Part shown: piece after piece, positions 7,424 through 16,626 of the stretch | Position numbering within the stretch: the first letter of the stretch is position 1 | Layout of the letters: every line of letters starts with the position of its first letter | NCBI RefSeq assembly: GCF_029892445.1 | Contig: NZ_JARXVJ010000001.1 | Span: 310,001 to 374,000, forward strand | Reading direction: 5' to 3' | DNA length: 64,000 nt | Source of the DNA: Chryseobacterium sp. H1D6B | GTDB lineage: Bacteria; Bacteroidota; Bacteroidia; Flavobacteriales; Weeksellaceae | Translations under genes and position numbers: made by a program | The notes under the pieces: model-generated | The model's database searches: none | Told to the model about the DNA's origin: nothing | What the model saw: only the letters and a program-made list of their open reading frames with translations

Positions 7424-8341
7424 ATGAACAAGCAGCCCGTAAGAATCAAAACGATCAGCGAATTCCATGAATTCAGAGGTCTGGCAAAACCTGAGCATCC
7501 GCTGATCAGTGTTATAGATTACAGTACGATCAGACATTCTGCGGAAATTACTGAATTGAGCTGGATATTAGATTTCTATTCTATATCTATAAAACGGACT
7601 TCTAATGCCCAAATAAAATATGGACAGCAGGAATATGATTTTGATGAAGGCGTTATGTTTTTCATGGCTCCAGGACAGGTATTTGGGATAACTATTGATC
7701 CCAATTTACAAGCAAAACATACGGGATGGATACTACTCATCCATCCCGATTTTTTATGGAATACTTCTTTAGCCAAAACGATAAAGCAATATGAGTATTT
7801 CGATTATTCTGTGAACGAAGCTTTATTTCTGTCTGAAAAAGAAGAGAGCGTAATTTATAATATCATCCAAAATATTCAGCAGGAATACCATTCTAACATT
7901 GATACATTCAGCCAGAATATTATTATTTCCCAAATTGAAACTATGTTCAGCTATGCCGAACGTTTTTATCAGCGGCAGTTTATCACCCGTAAAATATCCA
8001 GTCATAAAATTTTAAATTCATTAGAAGAATTACTTTCAGATTATTTCAATAATGAAAACCTCATCACAAAAGGACTTCCCAGCGTTCATTATATAGCCGA
8101 TCAATTGAATGTATCCCCTAGTTATTTAACAGGACTTTTAAAAGTTCTCACCGGGCTGAATACCCAGCAGCATATCCACGAAAAACTGATTGAGAAAGCA
8201 AAAGAAAAATTATCTACCACTCAGCTGTCGATCAGTGAAATTGCTTATGAGCTGGGATTTGAGCACCCGCAGTCTTTCAGTAAATTATTTAAAAATAAAA
8301 CCAAACTCTCTCCTGTAGAGTTCAGACAGTCATTTAATTAG
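7424..8341 (+). CDS. AraC-family transcriptional regulator
   Basis: A 305-residue regulator. The N-terminal ~180 residues look like a cupin-type sensing domain (QQEYDFDEGVMFFMAPGQVFG is the typical strand pair). The last ~100 residues hold the two AraC helix-turn-helix units, VHYIADQLNVSPSYLTGLLK and ISEIAYELGFEHPQSFSKLF, ending in KTKLSPVEFRQSFN. It lies directly downstream of the NmrA-like gene and may regulate it in response to the same metabolite; that link is inferred from position only. Confidence 0.88.
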   Translation: MNKQPVRIKTISEFHEFRGLAKPEHPLISVIDYSTIRHSAEITELSWILDFYSISIKRTSNAQIKYGQQEYDFDEGVMFFMAPGQVFGITIDPNLQAKHTGWILLIHPDFLWNTSLAKTIKQYEYFDYSVNEALFLSEKEESVIYNIIQNIQQEYHSNIDTFSQNIIISQIETMFSYAERFYQRQFITRKISSHKILNSLEELLSDYFNNENLITKGLPSVHYIADQLNVSPSYLTGLLKVLTGLNTQQHIHEKLIEKAKEKLSTTQLSISEIAYELGFEHPQSFSKLFKNKTKLSPVEFRQSFN

Positions 8342-8370
8342 AATTTTCCTGACAGCTTAATGACATACTG

Positions 8371-9702
8371 CTATCTCAGTTTCAGGTCATACTTACTTTT
8401 GTCAAGAAATAAAAGCGGGTTATCCATTTCGATCATTTCTTTAATGGCTGCTTTTTTATCCAGAGCATTTTCATAGTAAGCTTCCACCAGATTGTAGCCA
8501 ATTCTATATCCCAGATCTCCAGGCCTGTCTTTACTGGAAGCAGCATTATAAAGCCAATTGCTGTTGTCTCTTGTGCACAATTGACTTTTAAACTCATTCC
8601 AAAGTTTTTTCTCATTTTCCTTGACATATACAGAAGCTCTGTTTACATTTTCTTTTTTTTGAATCATGAAATTTTCGGAAATAAATGACGCTGCTCCTTC
8701 CTTGATAACATTCTCTAAAAGCGGACATCCACAGGAGTTTTTATCCATTTTCTTCTGCTGGGTGTGAATATATTCGTGGGCGGTCATTTCTTTTATAAAA
8801 TCTATCACTGCTGCAGTTGTCGGGCGGGATACTATTTCATTTTTTAAATTTTCGTTGGTTATTTCGGATACATCGCAGTTTTTGTTTCCTGCAATCATTT
8901 CTATTCCGATCAGCAGATAATTATTAGATACGGTACCGCCTGTAATCATGGGACCTACCGCAAAACAGACCTTTGCGGGATGAGCATCAGGATATATATT
9001 TTTTAAACTCCCGATTAATGAAGATAAATCTTTGATCTGCAGAGGAAGCATCGTATTGGCTCTTACACTCGCATAGAATTTTTTATATTTCTTAATCCTT
9101 TCAATAAAAAACTCAGCCCCAAAATATCTTACTTTCTGGAATTCTTTAAGCCCGTCTGTAGCCCGGTCCAGATAAAGAGTCTGTATGGTATTAATACTGT
9201 CCTGAGTAGTTTTAGAAAACTGAAGCTGGTCATAAGCTTCCCAGAAATGGCTGATATCAACGGTATAAATGTCTTTAGCATTTTCTTCTTTCATCTCCTC
9301 AGAAATCATTTTCCGGGTTTTGATCTCGTTTTTGCTGAATTTTTTAATGCTTATATCTAAAATCCCATCAGGCTTTCTTTGTTTTTCAACGGACCGTACT
9401 ACTAATTGGAACTGCCCGTCTTTATCCGAAAAAAAATCAATTTTGTCATAGCCGTGGGCGCCGTCAGCAACATCAGTATAAGCAACTTGTTTGTTGTCAG
9501 GATCAAGCAGCACCATTTCAATATCAATATTATTCTGGCGCACCGTAAAAAGATAGGTTTCATTCTTTTTTAAATCAATGCCGTATTTAAGTTCCGAAGA
9601 GCCGTCAAAAGCTATTTCAGAAATATCTTTTCCCAATTCCAGCTTCTGGCTGAATGAAAAAGTGGAAAAAAAGGTAAAAAAAAATAAAAAGAGTTGTTTC
9701 AT
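8371..9702 (-). CDS. Secreted DUF2268-like zinc metalloprotease with N-terminal beta domain
   Basis: A 443-residue protein with signal peptide MKQLFLFFFTFFSTFSFSQ. Residues ~36-105 (KNETYLFTVRQNNIDIEMVLLDP ... GQFQLVV) look like a pre-peptidase C-terminal (PPC) type beta-sandwich placed at the N-terminus. The catalytic half contains TAHEYIHTQQ, an HExxH zinc site at H309-E310-H313, and downstream IKEGAASFI with E335 as the likely third ligand. This is the gluzincin pattern of DUF2268-type predicted proteases. The conserved YRIGYNLVEAYYE near the C-terminus supports that assignment. A CGC pair (C324, C326) near the site is unusual. Substrate is unknown; it stands alone, convergent with the AraC gene. 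Confidence 0.7.
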   Translation of the reverse strand: MKQLFLFFFTFFSTFSFSQKLELGKDISEIAFDGSSELKYGIDLKKNETYLFTVRQNNIDIEMVLLDPDNKQVAYTDVADGAHGYDKIDFFSDKDGQFQLVVRSVEKQRKPDGILDISIKKFSKNEIKTRKMISEEMKEENAKDIYTVDISHFWEAYDQLQFSKTTQDSINTIQTLYLDRATDGLKEFQKVRYFGAEFFIERIKKYKKFYASVRANTMLPLQIKDLSSLIGSLKNIYPDAHPAKVCFAVGPMITGGTVSNNYLLIGIEMIAGNKNCDVSEITNENLKNEIVSRPTTAAVIDFIKEMTAHEYIHTQQKKMDKNSCGCPLLENVIKEGAASFISENFMIQKKENVNRASVYVKENEKKLWNEFKSQLCTRDNSNWLYNAASSKDRPGDLGYRIGYNLVEAYYENALDKKAAIKEMIEMDNPLLFLDKSKYDLKLR

Positions 9703-9887
9703 AGTAAATCTGTCTTATTAATAGACAACTGCAGCCTGTTATTTATTACAAATAATGAATTGAAATACTTGTATTTAATGGTGTTCATTAAATTTATTTT
9801 CTTCAAAAAATTTAAATTACATTCATCATATTATTAATTAAAATATCTTTACGAAATAACCGATTGAAAAAAGCTCACAGAATTATT

Positions 9888-11609
9888 ATGAGAAAACGTA
9901 TTATTTTATTTTTTCTAATCATCATCCAGCAGACAATATATGCTCAAAAAGAACAGTATAACCAATTCATGAAAACCTGGAATTTTCTAAAATTTTATCA
10001 TCCGGATCTTGCTGGCAGAAAAATAGATGCAGACAGCTTATTTTTAGTGAATATTGAGAAAGTGAATGAAAAATCTGATGCAAATACCATTATCAGACAA
10101 TTATCTGAAAATCTAAATAACAAATTTTCCGGACCTGCTGTTATTAATGAACATCAGGATGTATTAAGTAAAAATCAGGATTTCAGCTGGTTTCAAAAAA
10201 ACAGAAAAATCAGTAATGAAAATAAGGAATTTCTTACCGACGTTTACAAGCACAGATACAATGCTGAACTCTTGAAAGGAAAGCAAATTTATGATGAAAA
10301 AGAATATAAGTTTCCAAAAGAAGAAAACCTGTCATTGGGATACCGGTTACTGGCTTTAGCAAAAATTCAGGGTTCTATGGATTATCTTTATCCTAATAGA
10401 TATTTGATGGATAAAAATTTTGATGCTTATTTTAAAGATATGATAGACCAGGCCGTACATGCGGCATCAAGAAGGGAATTTGAGATCATTCTTGCAAAGA
10501 TAGTTTCAAAACTGGAAGACAGCCATGCTTTTAAATTTTACAGCCAGCTTAAATACAAAAACGAAATTTTCCATCTCTTTTATTATGCTCCTTTTGATTA
10601 TATGGTTTTCAAGGACTATTTACTAGTTACCCACCTTATTCTTCCTGAAGTATGCTCTGAGGCGCAGATCAATGTTGGGGACAGAATAACAGAAATCAAC
10701 GGCAAAAGCATCCGCCAGATCATTAAAGAAAAGAGTGAACTGCTTTCTTTTTCCAACTTTGAAAATCTGCTGTACCATCTTTCCGATTATCAGAAAAATC
10801 TAATTTGGCCGGATGACAGCCAGCTAAAAGAACTTAAAATACAGTCAAAAACCACCAATAAAAATATTTTTTCAAAGATCAGCTTCATTAATCCCGCAGA
10901 CAAACCGCAGACGGAGCAGATTGTCACTTATATAAATGATAAAATAAGCCGACAGAAAGAGCACAAACTCACTGATCCTGATATTGCTTATTTCAGAATA
11001 GATCAAACTAAGCCTTTTCTAGATAATGCGCCGGAAAATAAGCTGGATGAATCTATAGAGAGCATTTTAAAAGAAGCAGCCAGCAAAAAAGCTATTGTAT
11101 TTGATATGAGAGGTTATCCGGACTGGGGCGGTTTTCCTTTCCATTATATTTACAAATATTTTTCGCCTGTACATAATGATTTCGGAAAATATTACAGGCC
11201 AGATTTAAAGAATATTGGAACTTATACTCCTATCCTTCCAGATGAATACGGCACCTATTACCCTAAAATTGAAAACAAAACGGTACATCCATATAAAGGA
11301 AAAGTATTCATTCTTGTCAATTCTGAAACGCTGAGTGCAAGCGAATGGTATACCATGAGCCTGCAGCACATTTTCCCGCAGTCCTTAACGATCGGTCAAA
11401 AAACTGCTGGTGCCGATGGTGATATTAAGACTGTAATGCTTCCGGGAGCTTATGCATTAGTTTTTTCCGGAATCGGAATATTCTATGCAGATAATTCGCA
11501 GACGCAGAAAGTAGGAATAAGAATCAATGAACTTATAAAATATACGGATGATGATATTATTCAGAACCGCGATCTGGAGTTTGAAAGGGTTTTGAAGGCT
11601 GTGAAGTAA
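9888..11609 (+). CDS. Secreted S41-family peptidase
   Basis: A 573-residue protein. The start at 9888 (MRKRIILFFLIIIQQTIYAQ) gives a signal peptide; a TTG at 9864 in frame is rejected. A long N-terminal region with tricorn/IRBP-like helices is followed by a PDZ-like segment (AQINVGDRITEINGKSI). The S41 core is KAIVFDMRGYPDWGG, VFILVNSETLSASEWYTM (nucleophilic Ser in SASE) and GQKTAGADGDI. This fits C-terminal-processing or tail-specific proteases exported to the periplasm or surface. It is monocistronic. A second, lipoprotein S41 peptidase lies at 30.2 kb with a different N-terminal layout. Confidence 0.85.
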   Translation: MRKRIILFFLIIIQQTIYAQKEQYNQFMKTWNFLKFYHPDLAGRKIDADSLFLVNIEKVNEKSDANTIIRQLSENLNNKFSGPAVINEHQDVLSKNQDFSWFQKNRKISNENKEFLTDVYKHRYNAELLKGKQIYDEKEYKFPKEENLSLGYRLLALAKIQGSMDYLYPNRYLMDKNFDAYFKDMIDQAVHAASRREFEIILAKIVSKLEDSHAFKFYSQLKYKNEIFHLFYYAPFDYMVFKDYLLVTHLILPEVCSEAQINVGDRITEINGKSIRQIIKEKSELLSFSNFENLLYHLSDYQKNLIWPDDSQLKELKIQSKTTNKNIFSKISFINPADKPQTEQIVTYINDKISRQKEHKLTDPDIAYFRIDQTKPFLDNAPENKLDESIESILKEAASKKAIVFDMRGYPDWGGFPFHYIYKYFSPVHNDFGKYYRPDLKNIGTYTPILPDEYGTYYPKIENKTVHPYKGKVFILVNSETLSASEWYTMSLQHIFPQSLTIGQKTAGADGDIKTVMLPGAYALVFSGIGIFYADNSQTQKVGIRINELIKYTDDDIIQNRDLEFERVLKAVK

Positions 11610-11704
11610 AAACATTTCTTCAAATTTTAATTACAAAAAGTTCACCTTTAAAAACTTTTTTAAGACCCTGCTGTTTCCCATAATTATTGAATACGAAATT
11701 TCAT

Positions 11705-11712
11705 TATATTTG
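11705..11712 (+). promoter_or_regulatory. Flavobacterial -7 promoter element
   Basis: TATATTTG matches TAnnTTTG. A TTG at 11687-11689 gives a 15-bp spacer, slightly short. It would drive the lipoprotein gene at 11792 with a leader of about 75 bases. Confidence 0.4.
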
Positions 11713-11791
11713 AAAAGTTCCACTTGGCAGCAAAAAATAAATAACAACGTGGAATCATATTTTAAAAACTAAAAAAATAACCATAAAAACT

Positions 11792-12451
11792 ATGAAAAAA
11801 CTGATTCTTTGTTTATCAGCCCTTTTAATTATATCCTGTTCAAACCCTATGAATAGAAAATATAATGAAACTAAATTAGAAGAAGATGCAAAAGCAATAA
11901 AAGAAAGCGGGAAAATAAGTGATGATGAAGCTAAAATGATGGTCGGCTGGATCATGATGTCAAAACTGGGAGGAAAAGAATTATCCGGGAAAAGTTATAT
12001 GGACATCTTAAATGAGGCTAAAAATTATAAAAAACAAGAGGAAGAATTAGCGGCCAAAGCTAAAAAAGAAAAGCAGGAAAAGATTGAAAGATATAACAAG
12101 GCTGTTACTTTTACAGTTTTTGATAAAGGTTTTCATACCTCTAACTTTTCAGATGGTGATTATCAAGACAAAATAACTTTTGACATCGCTATTCAAAATA
12201 AATCAGGAAAAGAAATCAGGGCTATGAAAGGTCCTTTAACGTTCTATGATCTATTTGGTGAAAAACTCTATGAAGCCAATTATACACAAGATACTCCTAT
12301 TGCAGCCAATGAAACCTTTAAATCACAGGTGACATTGGATTATAACCAGTTTACAGATGAGCTTCAGACTTTAAAAAACAAGGATATAAAAGATCTAAAA
12401 TTTGAATACGTTCCTGAAAAAATAATTTTTGCTGACGGATCAGAATTGTAA
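11792..12451 (+). CDS. Hypothetical lipoprotein with charged coiled-coil segment
   Basis: A 219-residue lipoprotein with lipobox IISC (Cys16). Residues ~25-105 are very rich in Lys, Glu and Ala (KKQEEELAAKAKKEKQEKIER) and predict a long helix or coiled coil. The last ~110 residues form a beta-type domain (AVTFTVFDKGFHTSNF ... ITFDIAIQNKSGKEIRAMKG) that resembles periplasmic FxLYD/DUF-type immunoglobulin-like domains in which a modest extracellular beta-sandwich follows a lipid anchor. No catalytic motif is seen. Function is unknown. A strong bidirectional terminator follows. Confidence 0.65.
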   Translation: MKKLILCLSALLIISCSNPMNRKYNETKLEEDAKAIKESGKISDDEAKMMVGWIMMSKLGGKELSGKSYMDILNEAKNYKKQEEELAAKAKKEKQEKIERYNKAVTFTVFDKGFHTSNFSDGDYQDKITFDIAIQNKSGKEIRAMKGPLTFYDLFGEKLYEANYTQDTPIAANETFKSQVTLDYNQFTDELQTLKNKDIKDLKFEYVPEKIIFADGSEL

Positions 12452-12473
12452 TTACTATTAGTTAAAATAAAAA

Positions 12474-12505
12474 TAAAAACGCGCCTTGATAAGGCGCGTT
12501 TTATT
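12474..12505. terminator. Strong bidirectional terminator
   Basis: A perfect 10-bp stem, AACGCGCCTT (12478-12487) with AAGGCGCGTT (12491-12500), 3-base loop, A-run before and T-run after. It ends the lipoprotein gene on the plus strand and mdh on the minus strand. Confidence 0.9.
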
Positions 12506-12524
12506 GTATATAAAGTTTGATCAA

Positions 12525-13451
12525 TTAAAACTTCAAATCACCATTCACTTCTCTTACTGCTCTAGCTGCTTCAGCGAATTTAGCCTGCTCTCCTGCAGTC
12601 AATGTAATACTTACAATACTTTCTACTCCGTTTGCTCCGATAATCGCTGGAACACCCATACAGATGTCCTGCTCTCCATATTCACCGTCAAGCATTAATG
12701 AACAAGGGATCATTTTCTTTTGGTCGCATGCAATCGCCTGAACCATTACAGAAACTGCTGCACCCGGCGCATACCAAGCTGAAGTTCCTAATAATTTAGT
12801 TAATGTAGCACCACCGACTTTAGTTTCTTCGATAACATAGTTTTGTTTCTCTTCGTCTAAGAATTCAGTTACTGGAACTCCATTTCTTGTAGCTTTGCTC
12901 AATAATGGAAGCATTCCTGTATCACTGTGGGCAGCGATCACGATTCCGTCAACGTCAGAAATAGGACTTTCTAAAGCTTCAGCCAATCTGTATTTAAATC
13001 TAGCAGAATCTAGTGCACCCCCCATTCCGATGATCTTATGTTTAGGAAGACCCGAAGTTTTGTGTACTAAATAAGCCATTGTATCCATAGGATTAGAAAC
13101 TACAATGATAATAACCTCTGGAGAATGTTTTACCAAGTTTTCAGTAACATCTTTTACAATTCCTGCATTGATACCGATCAATTCTTCTCTAGTCATTCCA
13201 GGTTTTCTTGGAATTCCTGAAGTAATAACCGCTACATGAGAACCTGCAGTTTTGCTGTAATCTCCTGTTGTTCCAGTAATTTTGGTATCAAAACCGTTAA
13301 GCGATGCGGTCTGCATCAAATCCATTGCTTTACCTTCAGCAAAACCTTCTTTAATGTCTACTAAAACTACTTCTGAACAGAAGTTTTTCATTGCGATGTA
13401 TTCTGCACAACTCGCTCCTACAGCGCCTGCACCTACTACAGTTACTTTCAT
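12525..13451 (-). CDS. mdh: Malate dehydrogenase
   Basis: Interconverts malate and oxaloacetate with NAD in the TCA cycle. The 308-residue protein is of the LDH-like MDH class. GAGAVGAS at 7-14 binds NAD, and the D in VVLVDIKEG (residue 32) sets NAD specificity. SGIPRKPGMTREEL carries the two substrate Arg residues that distinguish MDH from LDH. GMGGALDSARF holds the catalytic Asp and third Arg, and IAAHSDTGMLPL holds the catalytic His. It is monocistronic, bounded by the terminator at 12478-12500. Its product connects with the dicarboxylate/SdhCAB operon 3 kb away. Confidence 0.95.
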   Translation of the reverse strand: MKVTVVGAGAVGASCAEYIAMKNFCSEVVLVDIKEGFAEGKAMDLMQTASLNGFDTKITGTTGDYSKTAGSHVAVITSGIPRKPGMTREELIGINAGIVKDVTENLVKHSPEVIIIVVSNPMDTMAYLVHKTSGLPKHKIIGMGGALDSARFKYRLAEALESPISDVDGIVIAAHSDTGMLPLLSKATRNGVPVTEFLDEEKQNYVIEETKVGGATLTKLLGTSAWYAPGAAVSVMVQAIACDQKKMIPCSLMLDGEYGEQDICMGVPAIIGANGVESIVSITLTAGEQAKFAEAARAVREVNGDLKF

Positions 13452-13648
13452 AATGTATACTTTTTTTAAATTATTTTAAGTGGTCATTATGGAACCTTGC
13501 GGTTTCATGTTGATTTATTTTAAATGAGTTTATGATTTAGCTTAATCTAATTTTTTTGACTCCCAAATTTAACAATTATTGAAAAGTTGAGCAATTTTTA
13601 GGGAGTTTAATTAAGAAGAGAAAAAATATTTTAAATGAGCGGAAGAAA

Positions 13649-14200
13649 TTAATTAACGTTCAATAAAAACGTATATAATTTTTTTGCTCCTGATAATACT
13701 TCATTATAGTTCTCCTCAGTAACTTCAGTATCTAAAACTTCTTTGAAATTTTTCCACATCGGTCCTGTATTTTCCTGATAACATCCGAAGAAATTGAACG
13801 TAACATCATCGAAACCTTCTGTCTTAGAAAGCTGTTTTGCGATCACATTCCCCCCTAAAGTAGACCCTTCGATCACATACATCATTCCTAAAGCTTCATG
13901 CTCGTTATTAATTTCTAGATCATAGGAAACATCTTGGTTTTCTAAAGCTAAACTCTGAAGATCTTTTTCAATAAGAGGAAGTTTTTTTCTCTGGTTCAAT
14001 TGAAGTTTTTCGGAAAAATTCTCAGAAAGGCTGTTAAAAATTTTGTCTTCAGAATGAAGAAGCATCAAATAATTGGTATTGATTATTTTTTTGTAGTCTT
14101 CTAAAGTAAAAGTCCTGCTAAAAATTTTTTCGGAATTAAAAAGTTTCTCAGCTGCATCATGAAATTCTGCAGTATTTTGTTTAAGATATTCAGATACCAT
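13649..14200 (-). CDS. bphO: Heme oxygenase supplying biliverdin to the phytochrome
   Basis: Opens heme to biliverdin, iron and CO. The 183-residue protein has the proximal heme ligand at H14 in EFHDAAEKL and the distal-helix motif GMMYVIEGSTLGGNVI (105-120), whose Gly-rich kink is diagnostic for bacterial heme oxygenases of the BphO/HmuO group. It starts 25 bases after the bacteriophytochrome stop codon on the same strand. The arrangement bphP-bphO strongly implies that its biliverdin is the chromophore of that receptor rather than primarily a route to heme iron. Confidence 0.9.
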   Translation of the reverse strand: MVSEYLKQNTAEFHDAAEKLFNSEKIFSRTFTLEDYKKIINTNYLMLLHSEDKIFNSLSENFSEKLQLNQRKKLPLIEKDLQSLALENQDVSYDLEINNEHEALGMMYVIEGSTLGGNVIAKQLSKTEGFDDVTFNFFGCYQENTGPMWKNFKEVLDTEVTEENYNEVLSGAKKLYTFLLNVN

Positions 14201-14225
14201 GTTTTGAATTTAAAGTACTGCAAAT

Positions 14226-16415
14226 TTAAGGTTTTTTAAACGTTAAAATGAAAGAAGTACCGTCTTTATTGCTTTCATACTCAACATTTCCGCCAATTCT
14301 TTTCATAATGCGATGGACAATAGAAAGCCCGATCCCGTTTCCTTTAAATTTCTTAGCATTATCCATTCTGTTGAAAATTTTAAACATTTTATGTTTATTC
14401 TCTTCAGGAATACCGATCCCGTTGTCTTTGATCCTGTACACAACAAAACCGCCTTCTTCTGTTCCTTCAATCTCCACTTTCGGCTGTTCTTGTTGGGAGG
14501 AATATTTTACTGCATTATTCACAATATTCAAAAACACTTGATGAACCATTGTTTTATCGCCTAGCAGATCAGGACATTCTTTAATAACGATCTGAGTGTC
14601 CGGGCTGTCGAATGTTATTTTCGCATTTTCAGAGATTTTGTAAATGGTTTTTCCCGGTGTTAGATTTTCAAGCTGTATTTCACTGTGTTTTGCACGGCTC
14701 AGCTGCAGTACGTCATGCATCATTTCAGCCATATTATCTATTTCTTCAACGATGGAATTCAATTTCTTTTTATTCTTCTCAGAGCTTTCAAAATTAGCAA
14801 GCAGCATCTGTGCATTAAGCTTCATCACCGTTAAAGGAGTTCCCAGGTCATGAGAAATAGTGTAAGAAAAACTGTCAAGTTCTTCATTTACTTTTTTCAG
14901 CTGGTCGTTCAGCTGTTTAATGGTATTGTACTGCTTATGGGATGTTTCCAGAATGACATCACGGACTGCCTGTACAGCACTTATAGTTCTTGAACTCCAT
15001 CTTTTTGAATTTCCTTTAATATTCTCATCAAATATCTGAAAGGATGTTCTTGGAGAAACTTTTATTATCTCCTCACCGTTCTCCGAAAATACCTGTATTC
15101 TTTTCTCGGGATTTCCGGCCCAGCTGATATGTTCGTCAAACTCTTTACGGAACCAGATCAGCATTTCATTTTTACTCCTTTCAATAAAGTAAATAATAAC
15201 TCCGGCCGCATTTTCTTCTAAGCCCAAATCTTCACCATACTCTTTAAGAAAACTGCGGTTGATGTAGATACTTTTATCCGTATTTTCATAAGCCCACAGC
15301 GCTATTTTTTCAATAACAGAACGTGCTGGAGTGACACCGTCTGTAATAATCTCTTCATCCGAAATAACGGCAAGACCGTCAGCTTCCGGAAGTTCTTTAA
15401 TTTCAGATTTATTCTCAATTAATGAATCTAATAAAGAATTATGCTTTAAAAATGCAGTTTTCAGCCTGCTGGATCTTTCATTTAAATCTAAACGGTATTC
15501 CAGTTCTTTTTTAGTTTTGAAGGAAGAATAGGCATTAGAAGCCAGCGCTGTAAAAATTCCGGCCTGTACCCTGTCTTCAAGATCGATATGTTTAGGTTCT
15601 GAATTCTGGCAGGTAACCAGCCCCCAAAGTCTGTCATCAATAATAATGGAAACACTGAAGCTGGAAGATGCTCCGGAATTCTTAATATACTGCCCGTGAA
15701 CTGGAGACATCCCTCTTGAAGCCGTAAAAGTAAGATCTACTTCCTCCTTTATTCTGCTGAGAAGCGGAACAGTTTCAGCATATACATTACTGAAGATCCT
15801 TTTTCTCTTTTTCATATAAAGTTCCCTTGCCTGCTTGGGAATATCTGTTTCCGGATAATGCAGGCCAAGATAGCTCTCCATATTTTCATTTCTTTTTTCA
15901 GCAATTACTTTCCCGGAACCGTCCGTCATGAATTTATAAATCATCATCCGGTCATAATTCACTATTTTGGAAAGAGTGCTCAATAACTGATCCCAGATCT
16001 CCTGTGCATTATCGATGATATAGAAATTATCGTATTTATTTGAAATCCGTTTGTTGCGGTTTTCCAAAACCTCTTCAAATTCTAAAAAAATGTGGTTTTT
16101 ATTTCTGAAAACAGAAAAGTGGTATTCTTTTCCGTCGATAAAAATTTTATCAAAGTAAGTTTCATTTTCCCGTCTGGTAAATTTATCCAGTGAAGTATAA
16201 ATATCAGAGTTTATAATTTCTTTAAAATAGGCAGGAAAGTCAGTAATTTTTTTGTCAAAAATCAGTTCAGGCTTTTCAATTTTAAAAACATCTGTAATGT
16301 TTTCACTAAAAAAAGTAATGGTATAAGATTCTTTGTCAATGCCAATCAGATATCCAAAACTTTGTATGTACCCAGGAATATGAATGGGTTCTTCATGACA
16401 TTCTACAAAATTCAT
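14226..16415 (-). CDS. bphP: Bacteriophytochrome histidine kinase with an atypical chromophore pocket
   Basis: A 729-residue red/far-red light sensor kinase. Order: PAS (1-~115), GAF (~135-300), PHY (~315-490), DHp and ATPase domains. Biliverdin-binding Cys is C6 in ECHEEPIHIPGYIQSFG. The GAF domain has PETDIPKQAR (D191, equivalent to the D of PASDIP) and SPVHGQYIKNSG (H240). The PHY tongue has WAGNP (432-436) and PRTSF (455-459). H522 in TISHDLGTPL is the phosphorylated His. The ATPase has NNAVKYS, DNGIGIP and GNGIGLS. Oddities: the usual QPHG near the Cys is QSFG, and the WGLxxCHH motif reads WGLVTCQN, so the His that normally contacts the D ring is replaced by Gln. No receiver domain or partner regulator is adjacent. 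Confidence 0.93.
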   Translation of the reverse strand: MNFVECHEEPIHIPGYIQSFGYLIGIDKESYTITFFSENITDVFKIEKPELIFDKKITDFPAYFKEIINSDIYTSLDKFTRRENETYFDKIFIDGKEYHFSVFRNKNHIFLEFEEVLENRNKRISNKYDNFYIIDNAQEIWDQLLSTLSKIVNYDRMMIYKFMTDGSGKVIAEKRNENMESYLGLHYPETDIPKQARELYMKKRKRIFSNVYAETVPLLSRIKEEVDLTFTASRGMSPVHGQYIKNSGASSSFSVSIIIDDRLWGLVTCQNSEPKHIDLEDRVQAGIFTALASNAYSSFKTKKELEYRLDLNERSSRLKTAFLKHNSLLDSLIENKSEIKELPEADGLAVISDEEIITDGVTPARSVIEKIALWAYENTDKSIYINRSFLKEYGEDLGLEENAAGVIIYFIERSKNEMLIWFRKEFDEHISWAGNPEKRIQVFSENGEEIIKVSPRTSFQIFDENIKGNSKRWSSRTISAVQAVRDVILETSHKQYNTIKQLNDQLKKVNEELDSFSYTISHDLGTPLTVMKLNAQMLLANFESSEKNKKKLNSIVEEIDNMAEMMHDVLQLSRAKHSEIQLENLTPGKTIYKISENAKITFDSPDTQIVIKECPDLLGDKTMVHQVFLNIVNNAVKYSSQQEQPKVEIEGTEEGGFVVYRIKDNGIGIPEENKHKMFKIFNRMDNAKKFKGNGIGLSIVHRIMKRIGGNVEYESNKDGTSFILTFKKP

Positions 16416-16432
16416 ATAATTCTTAAATCAAT

Positions 16433-16440
16433 CAAATATA
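16433..16440 (-). promoter_or_regulatory. -7 promoter element of bphP
   Basis: On the minus strand this reads TATATTTG, a match to TAnnTTTG, 17 bases before the bphP start codon. I do not see a TTG at the expected -33 spacing. Confidence 0.4.
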
Positions 16441-16626
16441 ACGAATTTTTCAACATTTTTATTGTATCATGATTAATAACATGAACTGCAGATCAATTAT
16501 TAAAAACCCCGTGTTAATTAAACAAAATTTAGTAAATTTATGTCACCAAATAATGAATACAATTAAATATCATTGAATAATCTATCTCCTATTCATGATG
16601 AATTTTCACTAAAAAAAACAATTACT

